64,000 bases of DNA, from contig NC_016935.1 in the NCBI RefSeq assembly GCF_000250655.1, positions 2,188,001 to 2,252,000 of the forward strand. Direction: 5' to 3'. Shown piece after piece: positions 39,586 to 49,498 of the stretch (position 1 is the stretch's first letter; each line of letters begins with the position of its first letter). The translations under genes and the position numbers were made by a program. This DNA is from Paenibacillus mucilaginosus 3016 (GTDB taxonomy: Bacteria; Bacillota; Bacilli; Paenibacillales; NBRC-103111). The notes beneath the pieces were generated by a model that was not told where the DNA came from, searched no databases, and worked only from the letters and a program-made list of their open reading frames with translations.

Positions 39586-42015
39586 ATGACGAAAAAAGGT
39601 ACAAAAACGCAAAAGAGTGTCATTCTGGGGATGTGCGCGGTGCTGCTTCCCACGATCTTCCTGCCCGTGAACACACAGCCTGCCGCAGGAGCCGCAGCGG
39701 TTCTGAATCTGAATCCCGCCGCAGACAGCTATGTCAGCAGCGAAGCGGCAGCGGTGAATTATGGGAAGGCGGCTTCGATGGTAACAAAGCAGGCCGCAGT
39801 GAATGACCGCAGTGCTTATCTGAAGTTCGACCTCAGCGGGATCATGGGGACGATCACCTCGGCCAAGCTGAAGCTGTACGTCAAGAACAGATCTGCGAGC
39901 GTCAGCCGTTCCGTCTATGCGGTCTCTACCGACAACTGGACGGAGAATGGTCTTACGTACAGCAGCAGGCCTCCTTACGGCAGCCAGGTTGGGGCTGCGG
40001 TCATCACCTCCCCTGGGTGGGTGGAGTTCGATGTGACCCCCTACATCAAAGGAGAGCATGCGGGGGACAAGACGGCGAGCCTCTATATCAAGGATCCGGT
40101 GCTGAGCAGCGATGCCGGCATTGAGTTTTACAGCAAGGAGAACGGCACGAATATCCCGGTGCTGGCCGTGACCACAGGTACCGCGAGCACCGCGCCGGCA
40201 CCGTTCGTCCATCCGGGAGGCCTGTTCAAGCAGTCCGACCTTGACCGCATGAAATACATGGTGCAGGCGGGGGTCGAACCGTATCTTACTTCATTCAACG
40301 AACTGAAGGCGGACGCCAAATCCAGCTACCTCTATACCGTGAAAGGGGATCCCAGCTGGACGTCCGTCAACAGGGGAGGACTTCATGGGTCCGAGTTCGA
40401 ATCCGATGTCACCGCCGCCTATCTCAATGCCTTGATGTGGGCGATTACGGGAGATGCGCGGCATGCCGACAAGGCGGTTCAAATATTCAACACCTGGAGC
40501 AGCCTGACGGAGGTGACCGGCGGCGGCACGGAAGCCTTGAACGCCGGCTTATTTGCCTGGAAGCTGGTCGAAGCGGCGGAGATTATCAAGAGCACCTACA
40601 GCGGGTGGGCGCCCGCAGACCTTCAGAAATTCAAAGATATGCTGGTATATCCCGGGTATTCCACGACAGGCGTGCCTTCGAGCGTCACCCAGAACAACGG
40701 AACCTTCTACTGGAGAATATACAACGGCGATCCGGGGCGTCACGGGAACCAGGATCTCCTCGCTTGGAGAGCGATGATTTCAATGGGGGTCTTCCTGGAC
40801 AACCGCACCATGTATGACAGGGCGCTGCGGTATTTCAAGGGACTGCCCCACAGACCGGACGATCTGCCTTATACCCCGGGTCCCTCGACTTCGGGAACGC
40901 AGCTCGGGACCAACATGTACTTTGATACGTTCCAGGCGAACCGCCAAAGCACCACGGCGGACTGGGGCTATAACGGGGTTCTCCAGCATTACATCTGGGA
41001 GAACGGCCAGAACCAGGAGAGCTCGCGCGACCAGCAGCATGCTTTCCTCGGCGTAGGAACAGCGGCAGGCATAGCGGAGGTGGCCTGGAACCAGGGTGAC
41101 GACGTGTGGAATTCGTTGGATAACCGGCTCTTGAAGGGCTTTGAGTTTATGGCGAAGTACAATACGTCCTACATTGCCTCTTTCCCAGACCAGCCGGGCC
41201 CATGGGAGCCCGACAATTTCATTCAGCGGACGGACCGGACCGGGCGGTGGTTCTCCAAGATGATGAATCCGCATTTTGAGAGCGATTTTGTCAGGGTGAG
41301 CCGGGGTGACTTCCCAGGCAAACGGCCGGTCTACGAGCAGGCGGTAGCCCACTTCCAGGTGAGAATGGGGCAGGGCAGCCTGGCCCCTTGGACGGAACGG
41401 TCGCGCGATGTGGCCATCAGCAAGTCCGGATATGAGAAAACCGGCTTCAGCCTCGACCATCCCGGCTGGGGAGCGCTGACGTTCCGCCGGCCGCCAGGAG
41501 TGGCCGGTGATCCGGTGAAGGGCTTCGCGGGCGGTGTGCCGAGCTTCGGCGTGCATGTGCTGCCGGGGACGGTCGAAGCCGAGAACTACGACCACTTCCC
41601 GGCGAGCGGCGAAGGCCGGACGTATCACGACCTGTCCGCCGGCAACTCGAGCGGGCAGTACCGCAGTGACAGCGTCGACATCCAGTCCGTGTCCACCGGA
41701 GGATATGCGCTGACCGACCTGGATGCCGGCGAATGGTACACGTACACGGTCTTCGTGCCGGTCACGGGCAAGTACAAGGTCCGTGTCAGCTACGCTTCCC
41801 CGAGCGGAGGCGGAGCGGTCAAGTTCGCCTTCAACGGCACGGATGCGGGAGGTCCAACCGCGCTCCCGGCAACGGGCAGCTGGACGGCGTGGTCTGCTCA
41901 CACCGCAGCGGACCAGGTGCAGTTAAGTGCCGGAGTGCAGACGATGCGTGTATATGTCGGAGGCACGTCGGATAAGTTCGTGCTGGACCGGATCCAAATC
42001 GAAGCTGTGAATTAA
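39586..42015 (+). CDS. Secreted alginate lyase-family enzyme with CBM96- and CBM6-like modules
   Basis: The 809-residue protein has a signal peptide (KTQKSVILGMCAVLLPTIFLPVNTQPAAGA). A DNRLRE/CBM96-type module follows (about 40-200: NLNPAADSYVSSEAAAVNYGKAASMVTK, YLKFDLSGI). The alginate lyase (PF05426-like, alpha/alpha toroid) domain comes next (about 210-640: FVHPGGLFKQSDLDRMKYMV, WAITGDARHADKAVQIFNTWSSL, RHGNQDLLAWRAMISMGVF). A C-terminal CBM6-like module (about 670-809: VEAENYDHFPASGEGRTYHD, GEWYTYTVFVPVTGKYKVRVSYAS) ends the protein. It would cut uronate-containing polymers by beta-elimination outside the cell. The ATG at 39586 follows CCGGAGGTTCTCC. It heads the polysaccharide locus. Confidence 0.85.
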   Translation: MTKKGTKTQKSVILGMCAVLLPTIFLPVNTQPAAGAAAVLNLNPAADSYVSSEAAAVNYGKAASMVTKQAAVNDRSAYLKFDLSGIMGTITSAKLKLYVKNRSASVSRSVYAVSTDNWTENGLTYSSRPPYGSQVGAAVITSPGWVEFDVTPYIKGEHAGDKTASLYIKDPVLSSDAGIEFYSKENGTNIPVLAVTTGTASTAPAPFVHPGGLFKQSDLDRMKYMVQAGVEPYLTSFNELKADAKSSYLYTVKGDPSWTSVNRGGLHGSEFESDVTAAYLNALMWAITGDARHADKAVQIFNTWSSLTEVTGGGTEALNAGLFAWKLVEAAEIIKSTYSGWAPADLQKFKDMLVYPGYSTTGVPSSVTQNNGTFYWRIYNGDPGRHGNQDLLAWRAMISMGVFLDNRTMYDRALRYFKGLPHRPDDLPYTPGPSTSGTQLGTNMYFDTFQANRQSTTADWGYNGVLQHYIWENGQNQESSRDQQHAFLGVGTAAGIAEVAWNQGDDVWNSLDNRLLKGFEFMAKYNTSYIASFPDQPGPWEPDNFIQRTDRTGRWFSKMMNPHFESDFVRVSRGDFPGKRPVYEQAVAHFQVRMGQGSLAPWTERSRDVAISKSGYEKTGFSLDHPGWGALTFRRPPGVAGDPVKGFAGGVPSFGVHVLPGTVEAENYDHFPASGEGRTYHDLSAGNSSGQYRSDSVDIQSVSTGGYALTDLDAGEWYTYTVFVPVTGKYKVRVSYASPSGGGAVKFAFNGTDAGGPTALPATGSWTAWSAHTAADQVQLSAGVQTMRVYVGGTSDKFVLDRIQIEAVN

Positions 42016-42030
42016 TCCACACGCTCCAAG

Positions 42031-42069
42031 CCCCTTGGCTCGCTGAATCATCGGCGAGCCAAGGGGTTT
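42031..42069 (+). terminator. Terminator of the lyase gene
   Basis: CCCCTTGGCTCGC pairs with GCGAGCCAAGGGG (13 bp), followed by TTTATG. Confidence 0.88.
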
Positions 42070-42313
42070 ATGCGTTTGACGTGTCGGCGGTATAGGACCG
42101 TCGAGACACGGCTTCAACAGCGGCTGGAACCCCATACCTATTCCGCCCCATGTCCCGATGTATGGGTTTCTGAGATGACATAGAGTATTTCATTTATTTC
42201 TTATCCGCATGAAGGTTCTTAAATACCCGCATATCGCGCTTAAAAAAACGCATTTGAACCAAAATACCCCTATGGTAACCTTAGAGCATAGACGAAAGGG
42301 AGGTTCTTACCAC

Positions 42314-43636
42314 ATGAACAAGCGATCATTCCTGAAAGTATTGGCGGGCACGGCGGCTCTCAGCCTGGTGCTGACCGCATGCGGAGGCAGCACGGAGAAG
42401 AACGAGGGGGCGGCAGGCACCGCCGATCCAGCAAAGAAAGAAGTGTCCTTCACCCTGGGCTACGCAACGGGCGACCCGGCGACCAAGCAGGCCATGGCGG
42501 ACGCCGTTGACGCCTTTATGAAAGCGAACCCAGGCATCAAGATCAAGAATATCAGCGAGGGCGGATCGGCCGCTTACCTCGATTGGCTGAAGACCAAGGA
42601 TGCTGTCGGCGAATTCCCGGACCTCGTGGAGATGCGGGATACGCAGCTGTTTGCGGATGCGGGCAAGATTGCGGAGCTGCCTGCGGACCTTCAGGGCTTG
42701 TTCGAGAGCATTCCACAGGTGAATAACAAATCCTATGTCGCCCCGATCGCCCTGCCTGTGCCGCAGGGGATGATCTACAGCAAGAAAATGTACGCCGACG
42801 CCGGCATTACGGAGGAGCCGAAGACCTATGCGGAGTTCATAACCGCCATGGAGAAGCTGAAGGCCAAAGGCGTGTCCCCGATCGTCGTCGGCGGTAAGGA
42901 TATTTTCCACTGGGGCTTCTGGGTCAACAAGTTCCTGATCGACGAAGTCTTCATCAAGAACCCGGATTGGAACGCGCAGCGCACGGCCGGCAAGGTGAGC
43001 TTCACGGACGAAGGACCGATGAGGGCGATGCAGGAGTTCACGAACCTGTTCACCAAGGGGTACGTGGACAAAGGGTATCTGAGTACAGCGGATAACCAGA
43101 CCGCTTCCATGCTCGTAACAGGTAAGGCAGCGGGCCTGTTCTCCGGACCTTGGATGTTCGACCAGATCAAGCAGGCGGACCCGAACTTCGACTTCGGATG
43201 GTATCCGGTTCCGGACCGGCAGGGCGGGGTGAACGTGGTGGGACTTCCGCAGCCGCAGGGCTGGGCGCTCTCTTCGAATGTCGTGAAGGATGCGGAGAAG
43301 ACGGCGACGATCAAGACGTTCATCCGGTTCTTCTTCAGCAAAGAGCAGTACGGCAAGTATCTGAAGGCGGTCAACGGCATTCCGGCGACCAAGGAGAAGG
43401 TAGCGTACGAAGCGCTGCCGCAGATGAAGGAAGTCATCGACATGATGGCGGATCCGCAGGTGAAGAAGTCGCTGCACATCAACGGCTTCTGGGGCGAGAA
43501 TCAGATTCCGCCGCAGTTCCGCAACTGGTTTTACAAGATGGCGCAGGAATGGCTGACCAAGGGCGACTTCGGGCCCGAATATATGAAGAAGGCCGATGCC
43601 GAGTGGGACAACGAAGTCAAAGCCATGAAGAAGTAG
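42314..43636 (+). CDS. Sugar ABC transporter substrate-binding lipoprotein (CUT1)
   Basis: The 440-residue protein has a lipoprotein signal (LTAC, lipidated Cys 23) and the periplasmic-binding fold of family 1 solute-binding proteins: VSFTLGYATGDPATKQAMADAVDAFMKANPGIKI, PDLVEMRDTQLFADAGKIAEL, VAPIALPVPQGMIYSKKMYADAGI and AAGLFSGPWMFDQIKQ. It captures oligosaccharides for the two permeases that follow. The ATG at 42314 follows AAAGGGAGGTTC; the longer in-frame start at 42209 is rejected because it lacks a signal peptide at its N-terminus. The ligand is probably a product of the lyase or xylosidase pathway (inference). Confidence 0.9.
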   Translation: MNKRSFLKVLAGTAALSLVLTACGGSTEKNEGAAGTADPAKKEVSFTLGYATGDPATKQAMADAVDAFMKANPGIKIKNISEGGSAAYLDWLKTKDAVGEFPDLVEMRDTQLFADAGKIAELPADLQGLFESIPQVNNKSYVAPIALPVPQGMIYSKKMYADAGITEEPKTYAEFITAMEKLKAKGVSPIVVGGKDIFHWGFWVNKFLIDEVFIKNPDWNAQRTAGKVSFTDEGPMRAMQEFTNLFTKGYVDKGYLSTADNQTASMLVTGKAAGLFSGPWMFDQIKQADPNFDFGWYPVPDRQGGVNVVGLPQPQGWALSSNVVKDAEKTATIKTFIRFFFSKEQYGKYLKAVNGIPATKEKVAYEALPQMKEVIDMMADPQVKKSLHINGFWGENQIPPQFRNWFYKMAQEWLTKGDFGPEYMKKADAEWDNEVKAMKK

Positions 43637-43729
43637 GATCGAGCAAGTTCATATAGAGGCTGGGAGAGCTTCCGCGGGGCAGCTGCGGAGGCGTCCCTTC
43701 TTCAGCCGGACGGATAGGAGTGAGAGAGC

Positions 43730-44663
43730 ATGGCAATGAACCTGGCAAGCCCGGAGAGAGCAGCCGGCACCATGACACTGAAGAAAAAAAGACCCTGGAT
43801 CACATTTTCCGTACTGTTTATTCTGCCTTCGTTTCTGCTGTATACCTTGTTCGTGATCGTGCCGACATTCAGCAGTATCTACCTCAGCTTCACCTCATGG
43901 GACGGTGTCAGCGACGACATCCGATATATCGGCTTCGACAACTTCGTGGAGATGTGGCACAGCGAGCGGGTGCACAATGCCCTGAAGAATACCCTGATTC
44001 TGTCTGTCGTGCTGGTCATTCTGGAGAATATCACGGCCATCGCGCTGGCCATCGTGGTGGATCAGGTCCGCTGGTTCCGGAACCTGTTCCGAAGCGTGTT
44101 CTACTTCCCGGTCCTGCTCAGCGGGATCGTCATGGGCTTCGTGTGGACGATCATCCTGAACTATAATTTTGGCGTACTGACCCAGCTGCTGGATACAATG
44201 GGCCTCGGCTCCCTGAAGATCGACTGGCTCGGTAATCCGAAATATGCCTTGCTCGCGATCATTATTACTACCGTGTGGAAGTCCTCGGGGTATTACATGA
44301 TTATTTACCTGGTCCGGCCTGCAGGGGATCCCGGCCGAGCTCCATGAGGCTGCGGCGATCGACGGAGCGAACCGGTGGCAGCAGTTCCGCCATATCACTT
44401 TTCCGCTGCTCGCCGGTGCCATGACGGTCTGCGTCATGCTGTCGATGATCGCCTCGCTCAAGATCTTCGACCAGATCGCGGTGATGACCGACGGCGGCCC
44501 GGGATTTGCCACGGAGACGTTAACTTACATCGTGTACAAGGTCGGCTTCGGCGAGCTCCGCCAAGGCTACGGGACAGCGCTTTCCCTGGTTTTGTTCCTG
44601 CTGATCCTGATCGTGTCCCTGCTCCAGATTCGGATTCTCCGCAAGAGAGAGGTGCAGATGTAG
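43730..44663 (+). pseudogene. CUT1 ABC transporter permease 1, frameshifted
   Basis: The first part (43730-44310) gives PWITFSVLFILPSFLLYTLFVIVPTFSSIYLSFTSWDG through WKSSGYYMIIYL, the start of a MalF-type permease. At about 44311-44315 one extra base shifts the frame to a stop at 44347. One base over, the sequence resumes as GLQGIPAELHEAAAIDGANRWQQFRHITFPLL, which holds the EAA loop that contacts the ATPase, and runs to a stop at 44661-44663. Both halves are otherwise well preserved, so it is a recent mutation or a sequence error. The start follows AGGAGTGAGAGAGC. Without a repaired frame this importer would not function. Confidence 0.85.
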
Positions 44664-44664
44664 C

Positions 44665-45495
44665 ATGAAAACCCGGAACAAGTTGTTTGACATTCTGCTG
44701 TTTGCCGCAGCCCTGGTCCTGGCCGTCCTCTTCTTCTTCCCGATCTACTTCAGTCTCATCTCGGCCTTCAAGAGCAACGGGGATATTCTCCGCAATGCCG
44801 TTTCGTTCCCGAAGAGCTTCTATGTCGACAGCTTCAAGTACCTGTGGACGAAGACGGATTTTCCCGAAGCGATGGTTAACAGCGTCATTCTGACCCTCAC
44901 TTCCATCGTGCTCATGATCGCCGTGATTCCGATGGCGGCCTATGCGATTGAACGGACGAACAAGAAGTGGACGAATGCCGCCTACGTGTACTTCTTGGCG
45001 GGGATGATGATTCCTTTCCAGGTCTATATGATTCCGCTCTTCAAGGAGATGAAGATGCTCGGTCTGTACGGCTCCCTGGGCGCGCCGATCCTCATCTATA
45101 TCTCCGGCTCAGTGGGCTTCGGCGTTCTGCTCTATACGAGCTTCATCAAGGGGATTCCAAGGGAGATCGAAGAAGCGGCTTCGATTGACGGCTGCTCGAG
45201 CTACAGCATCTTCTGGCGGATCGTATTCCCGCTGCTCGGGCCCTGCACGGCGAGTATGGTGGTATTGAACGGCCTCGGGATCTGGAATGACTTCCTGATG
45301 CCGATGCTCGTCCTCCCTTCCGGGGAGCCGAAGACGATGATCGTCGAGATCTTCAAATTCGTCGGCGAGATGGCTTCGCAGTGGGATATGGTGTTCGCGG
45401 GAACGGCCATTTCGATTGTTCCCGTGCTGATTGCGTTCATTGCACTGCAAAAATACTTCGTCAAGGGCGTCGCCGCGGGAGCCACGAAGGGATAA
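44665..45495 (+). CDS. CUT1 ABC transporter permease 2 (MalG-type)
   Basis: The 276-residue protein has six membrane helices, beginning LFDILLFAAALVLAVLFFFPIYFSLISAFKSNGDI. The EAA loop reads EIEEAASIDGCSSYSIFWRIVFPLLGP, which docks to the ATPase. It starts one base after the stop of permease 1, so translation is coupled. With the binding lipoprotein and permease 1 it forms a carbohydrate importer; no ATPase gene is nearby, and a shared MsmX-type ATPase elsewhere is expected. Confidence 0.92.
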   Translation: MKTRNKLFDILLFAAALVLAVLFFFPIYFSLISAFKSNGDILRNAVSFPKSFYVDSFKYLWTKTDFPEAMVNSVILTLTSIVLMIAVIPMAAYAIERTNKKWTNAAYVYFLAGMMIPFQVYMIPLFKEMKMLGLYGSLGAPILIYISGSVGFGVLLYTSFIKGIPREIEEAASIDGCSSYSIFWRIVFPLLGPCTASMVVLNGLGIWNDFLMPMLVLPSGEPKTMIVEIFKFVGEMASQWDMVFAGTAISIVPVLIAFIALQKYFVKGVAAGATKG

Positions 45496-45533
45496 AAAGG
45501 CAAGCCGTGTAACCGAAAGGAGATTCCTTCCTC

Positions 45534-47126
45534 ATGTCAACAGGAAATATAGCCAATCCGATTCTCGCCGGTTTCCAGCCTGACGCTTCGATCCTCCGGG
45601 TCGGAGACGATTACTACATCGCCACCTCGACGTTCGAGTGGTTCCCGGGTGTCGTCATCCATCACTCCAAGGACCTCGTTCATTGGAGAACACTGACACG
45701 GGCGCTGGACAGGGTGAGCCAGCTGGATTTGCTTGGAGCTCCCAGCTCGGGCGGGATCTGGGCACCTGCGCTCAGCTATGACAATGGCACGTTTTACTTG
45801 TGCATTACGGATGTGAAGGCACGCCGGGGCGTGTATAAAGATCTGCATAACTACATCGTCAGCGCTCCTTCCATCACGGGTCCCTGGTCCGATCCGGTCT
45901 ATCTCAATTCCAGCGGCTTCGATCACTTTCTCTTCCACGACACAGACGGCCGCAAATGGCTGTTCAACATGCAGTGGGACTTCCGGAAGAACAAGAAGCG
46001 GTTCGCCGGCATCGTCATGCAGGAATACAGCGTGGCCGAACGCAAGCTGATCGGGCCTGTTCATAAGGTCACCGAAGGGACGGATCTCGGGGTGACGGAA
46101 GGGCCGATGGTGTACAAGCGCGGCGGGTACTACTATCTTCTCTTGGCGGAAGGGGGGACCGGAATCAACCATGCGGCCACGCTGATGCGCTCCAGATCCA
46201 TTACAGGCCCTTACGAAGTGGACCCGGACTATCCGGTGCTCACAACAGCGGGACATCCGGAATATCCGCTGCAGAAGGCAGGCCATGGGTCCCTGGTCGA
46301 AACGCAAAACGGCGAATGGTACATGGTGCATATCTGCAGCCGGCAGCTTCCGGATGGCAGCGGGCTGAGCCCTCTCGGCCGTGAAACGGCGATCCAGAAG
46401 GTCGTCTGGACCGAGGATGGATGGCTGCGGCTGGCCGCCGGCGGACGGCTGCCCCAACTCGAAGCGCCTGCCCCCGACCTGCCCCCTTATCCGTTCCCGG
46501 CGGAGCCGGCACGCGATGAATTCGGCACTGCCGAGCTTGGCGTCCACTGGCATACCCTGCGCGTGCCGGCGGACGACTCTTGGCTGTCCCTTACCGCCCG
46601 GCCGGGGTATCTGCGGCTCACCGGGCGCGAATCGCTCAATTCCTGGCACCGTCAGAGCCTGGTCGCCCGGCGGATCGGCAGCTTCCGCTGCTCGGTGGAG
46701 ACTTGTGTAGAGTTCGAGCCGGAGTGTTATACGCAGATGGCCGGTCTCGTGCTCTATTATGACGAGCAGGACCACTTCTACCTGCGGATCTCGCATGACG
46801 AAACGTACGGCAAGCATCTGGCTGTAGTAACAAGCGAGCGGGGGCAGTACGACGAGGCGGAGGATTACGTATCGGTCGAAGGCTGGGGGCGCTGCTATCT
46901 CCGGGCGGTGATCGACAACGAGAACACCCGGTTCTCCTATTCCGGGGACGGCAGTGACTGGAAATCCATAGGGCCGGCGCTGTACACCGGACAGCTCGCG
47001 GACGAGTATCAACGGAAGCTTTCGTTCACCGGGGCGATGGCGGGCGTTTGCGTGCAGGATCTCAGGGGAACGGCGCTTCATGCGGACTTCGATTATTTTG
47101 AATACAGGGAGCACGAGACGCTTTAA
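45534..47126 (+). CDS. Glycoside hydrolase family 43 beta-xylosidase/arabinofuranosidase
   Basis: The 530-residue protein has the GH43 five-bladed beta-propeller (residues 1-310) and a C-terminal beta-sandwich (about 330-525) typical of GH43 beta-xylosidases. Catalytic features: NPILAGFQPDASILRVGDDYYIATSTFEWFPG (general base Asp 17), GGIWAPALSYDNGTFYL, and TEGPMVYKRGGYYYLLLAEGGTG (general acid Glu). There is no signal peptide, so it acts in the cytoplasm on imported xylo- or arabino-oligosaccharides. The start follows GAAAGGAGATTCCTTCCTC. It follows the permease by 38 bases, so it is likely in the transporter operon. Confidence 0.9.
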   Translation: MSTGNIANPILAGFQPDASILRVGDDYYIATSTFEWFPGVVIHHSKDLVHWRTLTRALDRVSQLDLLGAPSSGGIWAPALSYDNGTFYLCITDVKARRGVYKDLHNYIVSAPSITGPWSDPVYLNSSGFDHFLFHDTDGRKWLFNMQWDFRKNKKRFAGIVMQEYSVAERKLIGPVHKVTEGTDLGVTEGPMVYKRGGYYYLLLAEGGTGINHAATLMRSRSITGPYEVDPDYPVLTTAGHPEYPLQKAGHGSLVETQNGEWYMVHICSRQLPDGSGLSPLGRETAIQKVVWTEDGWLRLAAGGRLPQLEAPAPDLPPYPFPAEPARDEFGTAELGVHWHTLRVPADDSWLSLTARPGYLRLTGRESLNSWHRQSLVARRIGSFRCSVETCVEFEPECYTQMAGLVLYYDEQDHFYLRISHDETYGKHLAVVTSERGQYDEAEDYVSVEGWGRCYLRAVIDNENTRFSYSGDGSDWKSIGPALYTGQLADEYQRKLSFTGAMAGVCVQDLRGTALHADFDYFEYREHETL

Positions 47127-47170
47127 TCTCCAGGAGAATCTGTGCCAATTGTTGCTCTGGTTCTATCACA

Positions 47171-47218
47171 GTCCCCCCTTGGGTGCATCAACGATCCGAG
47201 GGGGAATTTTTTTATTTT
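47171..47218 (+). terminator. Terminator after the GH43 gene
   Basis: TCCCCCCTTGG pairs with CCGAGGGGGA, followed by a run of seven T. It separates the transporter-GH43 operon from the next gene. Confidence 0.88.
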
Positions 47219-47366
47219 GGAATCGAAAGTGAGGGAGAGGCGAGATCCATTAAAAAAGCGCAGGTTCCTCTTAAATAACCGCACTCCATTTCTGCGGGGC
47301 GAGGGCTATAATAGGGGCAAACCTGGAGGAAATCTTCCTCCGAATCCGGGAAAAGAGGGAAGTGCC

Positions 47367-49445
47367 ATGGAACGTATTGCAAATGGAGTGTGGAAGCTGC
47401 GCTGGGGCCAGCCGGAAGAACATACGCCGGTAAGTCTCAGGGATCATGAGATCCGTCAGGAGGCGCTGGAGAAGCTGATCTGCGGCGGAGAGCCGCCGAT
47501 TCCGCTGGAAGACATTGGGGTGCAGCGCACGCGCAGGGGCATCCGGATCGAGCTTCCGCTGGGGGCGGAGGAGCAGATCTACGGCTTCGGTCTGCAGCTG
47601 CACCGCATCAATCATACGGGACGCAAGAAGGTCATCCGCGTGAACAGCGATCCTGTGGCCGATACGGGCGACAGCCATGCGCCGGTGCCGTTCTATGTGT
47701 CGACGGCAGGCTACGGTGTGCTCGTAGATACCGCGAGGTATGCCGCGTTCTACTGCGGCACGAATCTCCCGAAGGGAGCTTCCGCGCACCGCCGGAACGA
47801 GAAAAAGGAGGTCGGCACCTCGGAGATCGAGCTGTACGGCTACCAGACGGCGCAGGGGGACCGGTCCGTTCTGGTCGATGTGCCTGCAGCCGAAGGCATC
47901 GACGTGTATTTCTTCGAAGGGCCGGACCTGCTGCAGGCGGTGCAGCGCTACAATCTGTTCTCGGGCGGGGGCTGCCTGCCTCCGGCCTGGGGCCTCGGGG
48001 TCTGGTACCGCGCTTACAGCGCGGCCCGGACCGAGGACGTGGTGCGTCTGTCCGAAGGGTTCCGCCGGGACCGGATGCCGGTCGACGTGTTCGGCTTCGA
48101 GCCCGGTTGGCAGACCCGGGCGTACTCCTGCTCCTTCGTCTGGGACGAGGGCCGGTTCCCGGGACGCCAGGCCATGCTCGGCCGGCTGCGGGAGATGGGC
48201 TATAAGGTCAATCTCTGGGAGCATCTCTTCGTGCACCCGACCTCCCCGATGTATGAGGGGCTGCTGCCCCACTCGGGAAGCGACGAGGTGTGGGAAGGAC
48301 TCGTCCCCGACCTCTCGGTGGAGGAGGCCCGGGACCTTTTCTCGGCGTATCATCTCCGGGAATTCGTCGAACAGGGCATCGACGGCTTCAAGCTGGACGA
48401 GTGCGACAGCTCGGATTACGTGCATTCGAACTGGTCCTTCCCCGATACGGCGGACTTCCCGTCGGGCATGGACGGGGAGCAGATGCACAACCAGCTCGGC
48501 ACCCTGTACCAGTCGGCCATTGCGGCTCCCTTCGAAGCGGCGGGCAGGCGGACCTTCTCGCAGGTCCGGGCCTCCGGGGCACTGGCGGCGCCTCAGCCGT
48601 TCGTGCTGTACAGCGATCTCTACAACCACAAGGTCTTCATCCGCGGTGTGGTGAACTGCGGCTTCTCCGGGCTGCTCTGGTCGCCGGAGGTCCGGCAGGC
48701 GGATTCGGCCGAGGATCTGGTCCGGCGCATCCAGACCGTCATCTTCTCGCCGCTTGCGCTGCTGAACTGCTGGCGCATCCCGAATCCCCCATGGATGCAG
48801 ACCGACCGCGAGAAGAACGTGGGAGGCGAATTTTTCGAAGATTATGAGACTCTCAGGGACCTGTGCCGAAGCCTCTTCGAGCTGCGCATGTCGCTCATTC
48901 CGTATCTGTACACGAGCTTCGCGAGGTACCACTTCGAAGGACGGCCTCCCTTCCGGGCGCTGGTGATGGACTACCCGGAGGATTCGAACACGTACGGCAT
49001 CGACGACGCCTACATGATGGGCGACTCGATCCTCGTGGCCCCGCTGGTGACAGGCACATCCGGCAGAGAGGTCTATCTTCCGGGCGGCCGCTGGCGGGAC
49101 TTCTGGACGGGCGAAGCCTATGAAGGCGGGCGGACTTACAGCGTGCAGCCGGCGCTGGAGCGCATTCCGGTCTTCGTCAAGGACCATACGCTCCTGCCGC
49201 TTGCCGTGCCGCAGACGAGCGTCCCGGACGATGCGTCCTTCGATCTCACAATCCGAGCCTATGGTGACCGGCCCGGGGAGCTTCACCTGTATGAAGACGA
49301 CGGCAGCACCTTTGCTTACCGTGACGGCTCCTACAACTGGGTGAAGCTGACGTGGAACGGCGGCGCGGCCGGGAAGATGGAGCGGCAGGGCGGATATGCC
49401 GGAGAGCAGTACCGCATCGTCGGCTGGGAGAGGGTTCAGCCGTAA
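47367..49445 (+). CDS. Glycoside hydrolase family 31 (alpha-xylosidase-like)
   Basis: The 692-residue cytoplasmic protein matches GH31. The N-terminal beta domain has EEQIYGFGLQLHRINHTGRKKVIRVNSDP. The (beta/alpha)8 barrel contains WGLGVWYRAYSAARTEDVVRLSEGFRRDRMPVDVFGFEPGWQ and the nucleophile Asp in GIDGFKLDECDSSDY (near residue 344), then FVLYSDLYNHKVFIRGVVNCGFSGLLWSPEVRQ and a C-terminal beta domain. Related enzymes remove alpha-xylosyl or alpha-glucosyl residues, but specificity cannot be fixed. A TATAAT box lies near 47309, and the ATG at 47367 follows AAAAGAGGGAAGTGCC. The longer in-frame start at 47142 overlaps the terminator and is rejected. Confidence 0.88.
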   Translation: MERIANGVWKLRWGQPEEHTPVSLRDHEIRQEALEKLICGGEPPIPLEDIGVQRTRRGIRIELPLGAEEQIYGFGLQLHRINHTGRKKVIRVNSDPVADTGDSHAPVPFYVSTAGYGVLVDTARYAAFYCGTNLPKGASAHRRNEKKEVGTSEIELYGYQTAQGDRSVLVDVPAAEGIDVYFFEGPDLLQAVQRYNLFSGGGCLPPAWGLGVWYRAYSAARTEDVVRLSEGFRRDRMPVDVFGFEPGWQTRAYSCSFVWDEGRFPGRQAMLGRLREMGYKVNLWEHLFVHPTSPMYEGLLPHSGSDEVWEGLVPDLSVEEARDLFSAYHLREFVEQGIDGFKLDECDSSDYVHSNWSFPDTADFPSGMDGEQMHNQLGTLYQSAIAAPFEAAGRRTFSQVRASGALAAPQPFVLYSDLYNHKVFIRGVVNCGFSGLLWSPEVRQADSAEDLVRRIQTVIFSPLALLNCWRIPNPPWMQTDREKNVGGEFFEDYETLRDLCRSLFELRMSLIPYLYTSFARYHFEGRPPFRALVMDYPEDSNTYGIDDAYMMGDSILVAPLVTGTSGREVYLPGGRWRDFWTGEAYEGGRTYSVQPALERIPVFVKDHTLLPLAVPQTSVPDDASFDLTIRAYGDRPGELHLYEDDGSTFAYRDGSYNWVKLTWNGGAAGKMERQGGYAGEQYRIVGWERVQP

Positions 49446-49498
49446 GGCGTCCGGCTCAGGCGGATGATCAGGGATAGACGGAGAGGAGCAAAGAGAAA

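Noticed and set aside
44300..44350. Programmed ribosomal frameshift in the permease gene
   Set aside because: There is no slippery heptamer (the site reads GGTCCGGCC), and such permeases are not known to use frameshifting; mutation or sequence error is simpler.
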